A stretch of DNA of 10,180 nt from Deltaproteobacteria bacterium (GTDB taxonomy: Bacteria > Desulfobacterota > Syntrophia > Syntrophales > UBA5619): positions 1 to 10,180 of the forward strand of contig JAMDBG010000041.1 in NCBI GenBank assembly GCA_023487865.1. The letters run 5' to 3'. A program made the position numbers and the translations under genes. The notes under the pieces are model-generated. The model had not been told where the DNA came from, did not search any database, and was given only the letters and a program-made list of their open reading frames with translations. Each line of letters begins with the position of its first letter. Position 1 is the stretch's first letter. This document shows positions 1 to 6,644 of this stretch, one piece after another.

Positions 1-70
1 GGATCGTAACCAAAAGCGATCGAAAGGTCGGGTCATCTTCAATGATGAGTATCGTGGCCTGATTTGTCAT
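1..70 (-). CDS. Response regulator, N-terminal fragment (runs off left edge)
   Basis: Only the first 23 codons lie in the window. They begin MTNQATILIIEDDPTFRSLL, which is the first beta strand of a receiver (CheY-like) domain followed by the acidic pair that binds Mg2+ near the phospho-acceptor Asp. The ATG overlaps the stop codon of the kinase gene (ATGA, bases 67-70), so the two are translationally coupled and almost certainly form a two-component pair. Kinases of this type usually partner NtrC/ZraR-class sigma54 activators, but the output domain lies outside the window and its class cannot be read. Confidence 0.85.
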   Translation of the reverse strand, partial: MTNQATILIIEDDPTFRSLLVTI

Positions 71-1362
71 GATCCCTTCCTCTCGTGACAGGAGGGTAGG
101 AAGACAGTCATCACCGCCCCACCCCCCTCAGCGTTTCCGGCACTGATCCTGCCTCCGCACCCCTCGGCTATCTTGCGGCAGACCGCCAATCCCAGGCCGC
201 TGCCACGGGGGCGGGTCGTATAAAAGGGGTCAAAGGCCCTGTTCATTGCCTCTTCCGTAAAACCGGCGCCTGTGTCCCGAACCGTCAGTGCGACCATCCC
301 CCCCTCATCCATCATCATCACCCGTACCGTCCCCTCAGCAGGTATAGCCTGCAAGGCGTTGCTGAACAGATTGATCAGGAGTTGCCGAAGTCTCTCCGGA
401 CGGCAGGTGACCCTCACTCCAGAGGGTATCGATAACTCCAGCTTTACCGATTGAACATCCGCATGGTCGGTGACCATGTTCCAGGCATCGGAAAGCAGGG
501 CCTCGTCAAGAGGGGTGCAGCCGGCGCCGGGATCGTCCTGTCGGGCGTAGTCGAGCAGGTCGTTTACCAAACCCTCCAGCCGGAACGCTTCCTGCGCGAT
601 CAATGCGACAAATCGCTGGGAACGCTCATCGGTTATCCGCTCCCCAAGCAATTGGGCGTACCCCTTGATACCGGCCAGGGGGGTGCGCACCTCGTGGGCC
701 AAGACCGCCCCCAACTCGCCCAGGCGGACCATCTGCTCCTGCCGGGCCATCTGTTCCCGCCGCCTGGCGTCACGCTTCAGCAGCCGAACCAGCAGAAAAC
801 CCAGCACCCAGGCGCCCGCAGTCAGCGCCAACAGGATAGTCGCACCGGTGCGGGCCCGGTTGATGATCTGATCCGCCTGCCACGTGTGCAGCACCAGCCT
901 GAGGACCAGGGTCTCCCCGGGCAGGCGCAGGGGCAGATGGCACTCGTAGGCCTCCTCTCCCGTCCCCAAGCGGATCCGGTTCTCGACGGGCCCGGCGGCT
1001 GTGAAGGCAGGAAGGTAACGGGTATCCTCCACCCATTCGCCTATCAAATCGGGGTTCTGGTGAAAACGGATCCGGCCGGACCGGTCTATCAGGGCAAAGT
1101 AGGCGATGTCGCGGTAGCGAAAGTCAACCAGCGCTTCGAAAGAGGGATCACGAGCGGCCAGATACTCTATCGCCTGCCCCAGGGAGAGGGCCAATCCCTG
1201 CAACATGGCCCGGGCCACAGGCCGGGCGTTCTGCTGGCTATTCACGGCAAACCACAGCAGGAATGCGGTTATAAGGACGCCTCCCATCAACAGCAGGGTA
1301 TCCGCTCCGGCTCGCTTCACTTGATGATGGACTCCCTCCTTACTCGCATCCCATTCTCCCAT
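67..1362 (-). CDS. Membrane sensor histidine kinase (NtrB/ZraS-like)
   Basis: Predicted inner-membrane sensor kinase of 431 residues from the ATG at 1362. A first membrane helix lies at about residues 22-40. An extracytoplasmic sensor domain of about 130 residues follows, with a Cache/PAS-like signature (ALIDRSGRIRFHQNP). A second helix lies at about 174-195. The HisKA H-box LAHEVRTPLAGIKGYAQLL contains the phospho-accepting His at about 223. The HATPase domain shows the N-box (LLINLFSNALQAI), G1 (VRDTGAGF), F-box (FDPFYTTRPRGSG) and G2 (GLGLAVCRKIAEGCGG). The start is uncertain. The frame stays open to a TTG at 1446, and a GTG at 1320 follows AGGAGG at 1335-1340 and would place the first helix near the N-terminus; ATG 1362 has GGGAAGG at 1374-1380. 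The gene is divergent from the CsoR-family operon. The signal sensed is unknown; ZraS-like relatives sense metals or envelope stress. Confidence 0.9.
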   Translation of the reverse strand: MGEWDASKEGVHHQVKRAGADTLLLMGGVLITAFLLWFAVNSQQNARPVARAMLQGLALSLGQAIEYLAARDPSFEALVDFRYRDIAYFALIDRSGRIRFHQNPDLIGEWVEDTRYLPAFTAAGPVENRIRLGTGEEAYECHLPLRLPGETLVLRLVLHTWQADQIINRARTGATILLALTAGAWVLGFLLVRLLKRDARRREQMARQEQMVRLGELGAVLAHEVRTPLAGIKGYAQLLGERITDERSQRFVALIAQEAFRLEGLVNDLLDYARQDDPGAGCTPLDEALLSDAWNMVTDHADVQSVKLELSIPSGVRVTCRPERLRQLLINLFSNALQAIPAEGTVRVMMMDEGGMVALTVRDTGAGFTEEAMNRAFDPFYTTRPRGSGLGLAVCRKIAEGCGGRISAGNAEGGGAVMTVFLPSCHERKGS

Positions 1363-1377
1363 TGCCAAGAAGGCCTT

Positions 1378-1422
1378 CCCTTTGCAGGGGAGTGACAATA
1401 TCCCTGTCTCCTCTGCAAGGGG
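1378..1422 (-). repeat. Imperfect inverted repeat in the kinase leader
   Basis: The arms at 1378-1392 and 1408-1422 are complementary at 13 of 15 positions (CCCTTTGCAGGGGAG against CTCCTCTGCAAGGGG) around a 15-base loop. In the kinase transcript this would fold into a stable stem between the predicted start site and the ATG at 1362. No T-run follows on either strand, so it does not look like an intrinsic terminator. It could be an operator for a dimeric regulator, perhaps the partner response regulator, or a leader structure affecting translation. Confidence 0.5.
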
Positions 1423-1464
1423 AAGACTGGCCCGGTGAGCAGGCAAAACATCGCCTTTTTCAAG

Positions 1465-1493
1465 AGAATATGCAGATCAGGCTTGTATGTCAA
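1465..1493 (-). promoter_or_regulatory. Sigma70-like promoter for the histidine kinase
   Basis: On the minus strand there is a perfect -35 box TTGACA (1488-1493), a 17-base spacer and a -10 box TATTCT (1465-1470). Transcription would start near 1458, giving a leader of about 95 bases to the ATG at 1362. The box match and ideal spacing are read directly; activity is inferred. Confidence 0.6.
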
Positions 1494-1534
1494 CCAGATA
1501 ATGGCGCCGGATAATGGCAGCAAAAAAAATTATC

Positions 1535-1563
1535 TTGACAAATATACCCCTAGTGGGTATTTA
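1535..1563 (+). promoter_or_regulatory. Sigma70-like promoter of the CsoR-family operon
   Basis: A perfect -35 box TTGACA (1535-1540) and a -10-like TATTTA (1558-1563) are separated by 17 bases. The start site is expected near 1570, only about a dozen bases before the repressor ATG at 1582. Two operator-like palindromes overlap it, as expected for an autoregulated CsoR-family gene. Its -35 box is about 40 bp from the -35 box of the divergent kinase promoter. Confidence 0.7.
1544..1560. promoter_or_regulatory. Operator 1, CsoR/CstR-type palindrome
   Basis: ATACCCCTAGTGGGTAT is an inverted repeat with 6-bp arms (ATACCC / GGGTAT) and a 5-base centre. It lies in the spacer between the -35 and -10 boxes, so a bound repressor would block RNA polymerase. 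C-tract/G-tract palindromes flanked by AT are the known operator style of the CsoR/CstR family; that this gene's own product binds it is inferred. Confidence 0.75.
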
Positions 1564-1579
1564 TACCCCCAGGAGGTAT
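1563..1579. promoter_or_regulatory. Operator 2, overlapping the start site and Shine-Dalgarno
   Basis: ATACCCCCAGGAGGTAT is a second 17-bp palindrome, identical to operator 1 at 14 of 17 positions and centred 19 bp downstream of it. Its right half contains AGGAGG (1571-1576), which is also the ribosome binding site for the ATG at 1582. The same bases therefore serve as operator and translation signal. Confidence 0.7.
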
Positions 1580-1581
1580 TT

Positions 1582-1860
1582 ATGGAAATAATGGAGAGGA
1601 AAAAGATCGTCAACCGGTTCAAGCGGATCGAAGGGCAGATCCGCGGCCTGGAGAAGATGATCGAGGACGAGAGTCCCTGCCTTGACATCCTGACGCAGGT
1701 TTCCGCAGTGACGGCGGCGATTAAAAAAGCGGGGACGGAGGTCGTCCGCGTTTATCTGGACCATTGCCTGGTGGATGCCGCCAATAAAACGGAGGCGGAT
1801 CGGGAGAGAAAAAAGACCGAATTTCAGAAGGCCCTTTCCCGTTACATCGATATGGCCTGA
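1582..1860 (+). CDS. CsoR/FrmR-family repressor, CstR-like (persulfide-sensing type)
   Basis: A 92-residue all-helical DNA-binding repressor of the CsoR/RcnR/FrmR (DUF156) family. The family signature NRFKRIEGQIRGLEKMIE is at residues 11-28. The sensor cysteines are C33 and C62, 29 apart, which matches both CsoR and CstR spacing. The position of the copper-binding His of CsoR (25 after the first Cys) is Tyr58 here. That pattern, a Cys pair without the His, fits the CstR persulfide sensors rather than copper sensors; nickel (RcnR) and formaldehyde (FrmR) sensors also use His there. The ATG at 1582 is chosen because AGGAGG ends 5 bases upstream; the frame extends further upstream but only through the promoter. 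The gene is first in an operon with three redox genes and sits directly under two operators, so autoregulation is likely. The inducer (sulfane sulfur or other thiol oxidant) is inferred. Confidence 0.88.
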   Translation: MEIMERKKIVNRFKRIEGQIRGLEKMIEDESPCLDILTQVSAVTAAIKKAGTEVVRVYLDHCLVDAANKTEADRERKKTEFQKALSRYIDMA

Positions 1861-1879
1861 GAAGAAATAAGGAGAAAAA

Positions 1880-2875
1880 ATGAAAACAAAATTAAACATG
1901 AACCGCCGCCGGTTTCTGAAGTCCGTGACGGCGGCAGCGATGATCGGAACGGCGGGAGTGCTGAATGTTCCGCGGACGGCGGAGGCCGGAGAGGGCAAGC
2001 TCGCCACCCTCATCGATCTTACCCGGTGTAACGGCTGTATTGACCGGGCGGCCCCGGCCTGTGTTTCCGCATGCAAGAAAGTCAAAGCAGGTCGGCTTCC
2101 CGAACCTGTGGATCCTATCCCTATTCCCTTTCCCACACGAAAGGTCGAAGACTGGTCAAAGAAGAAGGAGGTAGAGAGCCGCCTGACACCCTATAATCTC
2201 ATATTCGTCCAGAAGGCGGAGGTGGACATGGGCGGCGATAAGAAGACTGTCTTTATACCGAGAAGGTGCATGCACTGCGACAACCCTGCCTGCGCGACGC
2301 TCTGTCCGTTCGCCGCCAACCACAAATTCGAGAACGGGGCCGTTGTCATCGATCCGGATACCTGTTTCGGCGGCGCCAAATGCCAGACCCTATGTCCCTG
2401 GCAAATCCCTCAGCGGCAATCGGGCATCGGGGTCTACCTCAAGGTGGTGCCGACACTCATGGGAAACGGAATTATGGTGAAATGCGACCTCTGCAGCGAC
2501 TTGCTGAAGGAGGGCAAGACACCTGCCTGTATCGAGGCCTGCCCGCAAAAGGCGATGTCCATCGGCCCCCGCAAGGAGATCTACGCAAAGGCCGAAGAGC
2601 TGGCAAAGAAGATCGGCGGTTACCTTTACGGCAAGACGGAAAACGGCGGAACGGGCACCCTGTACGTATCTTCCGTTCCGTTCGATCGCCTCGACGGCGT
2701 GATCCGGAAGGGACCCGGGGAACCGGGTCTCGGGGCGGTCAAGCGGCGGATGGCCGGTACGGATTCGCTGGGTAAGGCGGTACTCGCCGCCCCGGCCATC
2801 GGTATCGCCGCCGGCGTGGCAGGCGCCTTCGCCCTGGTGTCCAAAAGAAAAGCTCGCATGAAGAAGGAGGGCTGA
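1880..2875 (+). CDS. Tat-exported multi-cluster ferredoxin subunit with C-terminal anchor (HybA/FdnH/NrfC-like)
   Basis: A 331-residue electron-transfer subunit. The N-terminus carries a twin-arginine signal (NRRRFLKSVTAAAMIGTAG, residues 8-26) with a likely cleavage site after AEA, so the Fe-S domain should be periplasmic. Four cysteine groups are visible: C50/C53/C61/C65, C130/C133/C138/C142, C162/C168/C172 and C202/C205/C217/C221. The third group has Gly165 (CFGGAKC) where the second Cys of a CxxCxxC motif is expected, so that cluster has only three Cys ligands. Residues about 298-322 form a hydrophobic helix followed by KRKARMKK, a membrane anchor like that of FdnH or HybA. AAGGAG at 1869-1874 supports the ATG at 1880. 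The next gene, a cytochrome b, starts 2 bases after the stop. It probably passes electrons between that cytochrome and a periplasmic partner that is not encoded next to it. Confidence 0.88.
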   Translation: MKTKLNMNRRRFLKSVTAAAMIGTAGVLNVPRTAEAGEGKLATLIDLTRCNGCIDRAAPACVSACKKVKAGRLPEPVDPIPIPFPTRKVEDWSKKKEVESRLTPYNLIFVQKAEVDMGGDKKTVFIPRRCMHCDNPACATLCPFAANHKFENGAVVIDPDTCFGGAKCQTLCPWQIPQRQSGIGVYLKVVPTLMGNGIMVKCDLCSDLLKEGKTPACIEACPQKAMSIGPRKEIYAKAEELAKKIGGYLYGKTENGGTGTLYVSSVPFDRLDGVIRKGPGEPGLGAVKRRMAGTDSLGKAVLAAPAIGIAAGVAGAFALVSKRKARMKKEG

Positions 2876-2877
2876 TC

Positions 2878-3759
2878 ATGTCCATATCCATCAATGAAGA
2901 AAAAAATCGTGTCGTCCGCCATGGCATGCTGGAGTTAGCCGAGCACTGGGCTCTTGCCCTCTCCGGCCTGGTCCTCCTTTTGTCGGGCCTGTTCGAGCTC
3001 CCGATGGCCGCCCGTTACAAGATAACGGCGATCCCGGGTTTCGCCTGGTCCGGGGACTTTATCTCCTCCCTGGTCATCCATTATGTCGCATCCGTGGTCT
3101 TTATCGTTGCCGCGTTTTTCCATCTCTTCTATCACGGTCTGCTGCATGACGAGGGGCTGCTCCCCCAAAAAGGCGACCTCAAAGCCTCGGTTGCCGTTAT
3201 CAAGACCTTCTTCGGCAAAGGGGAGGAACCGCCGTTCGACAAGTACCTTCCGGAGCAGCGGCTCGCCTATCTGGGGATGGCCGTCATCATTGCCGGCATC
3301 ATCCTCACGGGGCTGGTCAAGACGTACAAGAATATCTATGCTCCGGACCTCTCCCATACGCTTATCCTTTGGTCGACCTGGCTGCACAACATCTTCTTTG
3401 TTCTGTTCATTCTGGCTTTTGTGGGTCATATCGGCGCCATCATCCTCAAACCGAACCGGCCGATGGTTCGCGGGATCTTCACAGGGGCGGTCCGCCTCGA
3501 CTATGCAAGACACCGCCACCCTCTGTGGCTGTCAGGTTCCGATATTCAGGAAGCTTACCAGTCGCCGGTTAAAGCGGCAGACATATCAGCCCTTGTGGAA
3601 GCAGGAGCGGTTGTGGCAGACCACATCACGGAAGGAGAATCCGGTGAGTCACCGGCCTCTCCGGGTGCCAACGCCGACGGAACGGTTGAAACGAACAAAG
3701 CGGAAACAAAACAGGGCCCGACCCACGAGCTCCCCGGGGAGAAATCGACAAATGAGTGA
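2878..3759 (+). CDS. Cytochrome b, formate dehydrogenase gamma (FdnI)-like
   Basis: A 293-residue integral membrane cytochrome with four predicted helices, at about residues 22-42, 60-85, 130-150 and 160-190. Candidate heme ligands are His22 (AEHWALAL), the His in the second helix (LVIHYVAS) with the nearby FHLFYHGLLH motif, and the LHNIFF His in the last helix. This is the layout of FdnI-type diheme cytochromes that exchange electrons with the quinone pool. The last 70 or so residues are hydrophilic and low-complexity, rich in Gly, Ala, Glu and Thr, and are probably a disordered cytoplasmic tail unusual for the family. AAGGAGG at 2864-2870 precedes the ATG by 7 bases. The stop overlaps the next start by 8 bases (ATGAGTGA). 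With the preceding Fe-S protein it forms a beta-gamma pair without an alpha catalytic subunit. Confidence 0.85.
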   Translation: MSISINEEKNRVVRHGMLELAEHWALALSGLVLLLSGLFELPMAARYKITAIPGFAWSGDFISSLVIHYVASVVFIVAAFFHLFYHGLLHDEGLLPQKGDLKASVAVIKTFFGKGEEPPFDKYLPEQRLAYLGMAVIIAGIILTGLVKTYKNIYAPDLSHTLILWSTWLHNIFFVLFILAFVGHIGAIILKPNRPMVRGIFTGAVRLDYARHRHPLWLSGSDIQEAYQSPVKAADISALVEAGAVVADHITEGESGESPASPGANADGTVETNKAETKQGPTHELPGEKSTNE

Positions 3760-4927
3760 CACCATGAATAAAACACGGGTATGGCTGACGTTCTTTTCAC
3801 TGGTCGTCGCCGTCGTTCTACTCTCCTTCGGTGCCTCCGGTCTGTGGCAGGGGAAATCTGAGAAGACGGGGGATACCGCCCCGCTGGCGTTCCGCGATGG
3901 CATGACCATCGCGGAATTCGGCCTTGAAAACAATCTGCCGAACACGGTTCTCCAGAAGGCTTTTCAGCTGCAGGACAAAAAAGACATGGAGAAAAAACTG
4001 GAAGCATTGAACCTCTCTCAAGCCGAAATCGCAGAACGGATCAACCATTCCAGGACACTGGAGGCGGAATACGAATCGAAGGACTGGGTGAAGATACCGC
4101 TCAAGTTCACTCTCTGGTTTTTATTTCTCGGCGCGGTCTTTGTCCTGATGCGTCGGAAGAGGATCACACCGGGCCTTCGCAAGACGCTCTATCTGGCCGC
4201 TCTTGCGGTCTTCGGCATCCTTCTCGGATCGGACCCCAGTCCGATGGGCACGGTAAAGGATGCGATCTCCCTTTATGGTGCCAAGGGGGTGATCTTCCCG
4301 CCCCGGATGATCGCCCTGACGGTTTTTCTTCTCCTGGTTTTCCTTGTCAATAAATTCATCTGCTCCTGGGGATGCCAGCTGGGAACGCTTCAGGACGTGG
4401 TCTTCCGTCTGAATCGGAACAGCAGGGATACAAAAGGTATCTTGGGGCAGTACCACCCGCCATTCCTCTGGTCCAACATAATCCGGATCGCCTTTTTCCT
4501 GACCTTTACCCTGGCCGCATTTGTCTGGGCAACCGACCTGGTCGAGCCGATCGATCCGTTCCGAATATACAAACCGGCGGCACTCACCATCGGAGGCGGG
4601 ATCTTTGTCGGATTGATCCTGATCGCCTCGCTGTTCGTTTACCGTCCCTGGTGCCAGTTTTTCTGCCCGTTCGGACTCGTCGGCTGGCTTCTGGAGAAAG
4701 CCAGTCTTTTCAAGATCATCGTGAACTATGAAACCTGCATCGGCTGCCGTTCCTGCGAAAAGGCCTGTCCTTCGACGGTCATGGGGGCCATTCTGAAACG
4801 GGACAGGGTCATCCCCGATTGCTTTGCCTGCGGGACCTGCATCGAGGTCTGTCCGACCGATTCAATCCGCCTGGCCGCCGGCAAACGCAGCCGGCCTCCG
4901 GAAGGTAAATTTCTTCCGGAAATCTAA
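3752..4927 (+). CDS. NapH/CcoG-like polytopic membrane ferredoxin
   Basis: A 391-residue membrane iron-sulfur protein. Predicted helices lie at about 11-30, 117-134, 145-160, 185-202, 243-262 and 278-297. Two membrane-edge cysteine pairs, CSWGC (204/208) and CQFFC (301/305, in RPWCQFFCPFG), are the hallmark of the NapH/NosR/CcoG family. The C-terminus carries two [4Fe-4S] motifs, C329/332/335/339 and C357/360/363/367. An extra soluble segment at residues 45-110 follows the first helix, is helical and includes MTIAEFGLENNLPNTVLQKA; it resembles a small helical bundle and is not part of the NapH core. The ATG at 3752 overlaps the previous stop and has GGGGAGA upstream; the frame remains open leftwards but only as a shadow of the cytochrome gene. 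NapH-family proteins mediate quinol oxidation and electron transfer. The exact partner is unknown. Confidence 0.85.
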   Translation: MSDTMNKTRVWLTFFSLVVAVVLLSFGASGLWQGKSEKTGDTAPLAFRDGMTIAEFGLENNLPNTVLQKAFQLQDKKDMEKKLEALNLSQAEIAERINHSRTLEAEYESKDWVKIPLKFTLWFLFLGAVFVLMRRKRITPGLRKTLYLAALAVFGILLGSDPSPMGTVKDAISLYGAKGVIFPPRMIALTVFLLLVFLVNKFICSWGCQLGTLQDVVFRLNRNSRDTKGILGQYHPPFLWSNIIRIAFFLTFTLAAFVWATDLVEPIDPFRIYKPAALTIGGGIFVGLILIASLFVYRPWCQFFCPFGLVGWLLEKASLFKIIVNYETCIGCRSCEKACPSTVMGAILKRDRVIPDCFACGTCIEVCPTDSIRLAAGKRSRPPEGKFLPEI

Positions 4928-4995
4928 GCGGCGCACCGCCCCAACAGAGCAGGCGGCTTCGCTTCATGAAAGACAACGGTCACCCTCTTTCCTCC

Positions 4996-5919
4996 TCAGT
5001 TGCAGTGGCTGCAGTGCGCCATCTCTCCGGCTGACAAGGGGAGGATCTGGATCGTCGTGTGGTTGATCCCGTATTTGTGAAGCAACATCTCCTGGACCGA
5101 GCGGATCATTGCTTCACTGTCGGGTGAATCTTCCTGGGATATAAGATGGGCGGAGAGGAGTTTTTGATCGGTGCCGGTCTGCCAGATATGGAGATCGTTG
5201 ACTTCCGCCACACCTTTCAATGACAATAGATCATTCCTAACCTCAGTGAAATTGATGCCCGGGGGCACCGCATCCAGAAGGGAGTTGACCGCCTGCTGGA
5301 CGATTTTGAAGATTTCACGGGCGATGACGATGCAGATGACCAGAGAGATGAGGGGATCGACGAGACGCCAGCCGAAAAAGGTGATCAGCAGGGCGCCGAC
5401 AATGACCCCAAGCGAAAACAACGCGTCCTGGAGCGAATGGAGCCAGGCGCTTTTCATGTTGAAGTTCCGTGCCGAGATCTTCTGTAGAAGCAGCGTCGCC
5501 GCACCGTTTCCGACAAAGGCCACGACGGCGACCCAGAGCATTTCCTTTCCGGGGATTTCCATGGGCGCCATGAATCTCTTGAGGGTTTCCCAGAAGACAA
5601 AAGCGATGACGACGGACAGGATGATGCTATTGACGAAGGCGGCGATAAACTCGATCTTATGGTAGCCATACGTTTTCGCGGTATTCGCGGGACGATGGGA
5701 AACTTTTTCCGCCCAGTAGGTGAAGATCATGGCGGCGATATCGCTCAGATTGTGGACGGCGTCCGAGATCAGCGCCATGCTTTGAATCATAAGGCCGAAA
5801 ACCATCTCGAAGGCCACGATCCCGCCGTTGATCACCATGGCAAAAACCAGGTTTTTCAGCGACGCCGGGGGTTCGTGACTGTGGTTGCGAGCAGGGCCGT
5901 GGTCATGGTTATGTTCCAT
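4996..5919 (-). CDS. Cation diffusion facilitator (Zn/Cd/Co exporter, CzcD/ZitB-like)
   Basis: A 307-residue CDF-family metal/proton antiporter of the inner membrane. The His-rich N-terminus (MEHNHDHGPARNHSHE) is a typical cytosolic metal-collecting tail. The six-helix core includes the metal-site residues H56xxxD60 (SDAVHNLSD) in helix 2 and H161xxxD165 (HSLQDALFS) in helix 5. The HxxxD pairing is the zinc-type arrangement of ZitB/CzcD proteins. The cytoplasmic C-terminal domain begins near 212 and contains NDLHIWQTG. The protein ends in HCSHCN, an extra Cys/His tail that could bind metal. The ATG at 5919 is set by GGAGG about 9 bases upstream; the open frame further upstream is a shadow of ccdA. 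It starts 5 bases after the ccdA stop, so it is cotranscribed with the thiol-redox genes. It converges with the plus-strand operon across 68 bases in which I see no clear terminator. Confidence 0.92.
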   Translation of the reverse strand: MEHNHDHGPARNHSHEPPASLKNLVFAMVINGGIVAFEMVFGLMIQSMALISDAVHNLSDIAAMIFTYWAEKVSHRPANTAKTYGYHKIEFIAAFVNSIILSVVIAFVFWETLKRFMAPMEIPGKEMLWVAVVAFVGNGAATLLLQKISARNFNMKSAWLHSLQDALFSLGVIVGALLITFFGWRLVDPLISLVICIVIAREIFKIVQQAVNSLLDAVPPGINFTEVRNDLLSLKGVAEVNDLHIWQTGTDQKLLSAHLISQEDSPDSEAMIRSVQEMLLHKYGINHTTIQILPLSAGEMAHCSHCN

Positions 5920-5924
5920 GGAAT

Positions 5925-6635
5925 TCAACCTCCGATCAAAAAGGGGCAGCCGATGAAATAGATCCCCAAAAGGCCGATAACGACCCCGGCGCTTTTCCGG
6001 AACCACCCCCCCGATTCGATCCAGGTTTCGCTCTCCGTGAGGCGGCGGACCGCCGCCGTGGAGCTGCCGGCAATCATGATGGGAAGGCAGTGCCCCAGGG
6101 CGAAGAGCAGGATCAAAAGGACCCCGGTGAGGACCTTCTGCTGAACTGTGATGATCGCCAGGATGGGAGCGATGAAGCCGAAGGTGCAGGAGCCGGAGAG
6201 GACCCCGTAGGCCAATCCCAGGATGAATGCACCGCGAAGGCCCTTGACGTTGAGCCGGTGCAGACGACTGCCTGAGAATGTGCACTTCTCCACCCCCAGC
6301 ATCCCCAGGGCTACCCAGATCAGAACAAGCCCGACAACGATCTGCCAGTAGCTGCCCACATCCCCGAGCATCCGCCCCAGCAGCGCGCAGACGATGCCGA
6401 TGACGGCGATCGTGATGAACAGCCCCAGGGTGAAAAGAATGGCGTAATGGGCGGCCTGCCCGGGTTTTAGGGCCTGCTCCTGCCCGGCCACGTAAGCCAC
6501 GACCAGAGGTATGGAGGCCAGATGACAGGGACTCAGCAGGACGCTGACCATTCCCCATAAAAAACCGCCCAGTGCCGCCAAGTATGTCATGCCGGTGATC
6601 CAGTCGTTGATGGTGAGAAAAAATTGCGTCAGCAT
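5925..6635 (-). CDS. ccdA: CcdA-type cytochrome c biogenesis / thiol-disulfide electron transporter
   Basis: A 236-residue, six-helix membrane protein of the CcdA/DsbD-beta family, which carries reducing equivalents from cytoplasmic thioredoxin to an extracytoplasmic thioredoxin-like protein. The two redox cysteines sit in characteristic contexts: C37 in LLSPCHLASIP and C150 in LSGSCTFGFIAPI. C83 and C118 are additional. The length matches free-standing CcdA. It follows an exported thioredoxin by 9 bases and precedes the CDF exporter by 5, so all three belong to one operon. The exported thioredoxin is the obvious electron acceptor. In arsenic and mercury resistance clusters of anaerobes, CcdA with small thioredoxins is a recurring association, so a role in metal(loid) handling is as likely as cytochrome c maturation; no cytochrome c or heme-lyase gene is seen here. 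Confidence 0.9.
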   Translation of the reverse strand: MLTQFFLTINDWITGMTYLAALGGFLWGMVSVLLSPCHLASIPLVVAYVAGQEQALKPGQAAHYAILFTLGLFITIAVIGIVCALLGRMLGDVGSYWQIVVGLVLIWVALGMLGVEKCTFSGSRLHRLNVKGLRGAFILGLAYGVLSGSCTFGFIAPILAIITVQQKVLTGVLLILLFALGHCLPIMIAGSSTAAVRRLTESETWIESGGWFRKSAGVVIGLLGIYFIGCPFLIGG

Positions 6636-6644
6636 GTCGGTTTT

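Noticed and set aside
451..1395. A 314-codon open frame on the plus strand opposite the histidine kinase
   Set aside because: It lies wholly antisense to a kinase with all conserved boxes, shows no recognisable domain and is rich in Gln, Gly and Pro as expected from a GC-rich shadow frame.
3083..3751. Upstream open extension of the NapH-like frame
   Set aside because: This part is a shadow of the cytochrome b gene (Arg/Ser/Pro-rich). The real start is the ATG at 3752, with a ribosome site and an overlapping stop.
4928..4995. Bidirectional terminator between the convergent operons
   Set aside because: Only a 4-bp GCGG/CCGC stem is visible and no T-run follows on either strand, so no terminator can be supported.
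5920..6558. Upstream open extension of the CDF frame
   Set aside because: It overlaps ccdA in another frame and has the Arg/Gly/His-rich composition of a shadow. The His-rich N-terminus starting at 5919 with GGAGG upstream is the sensible start.
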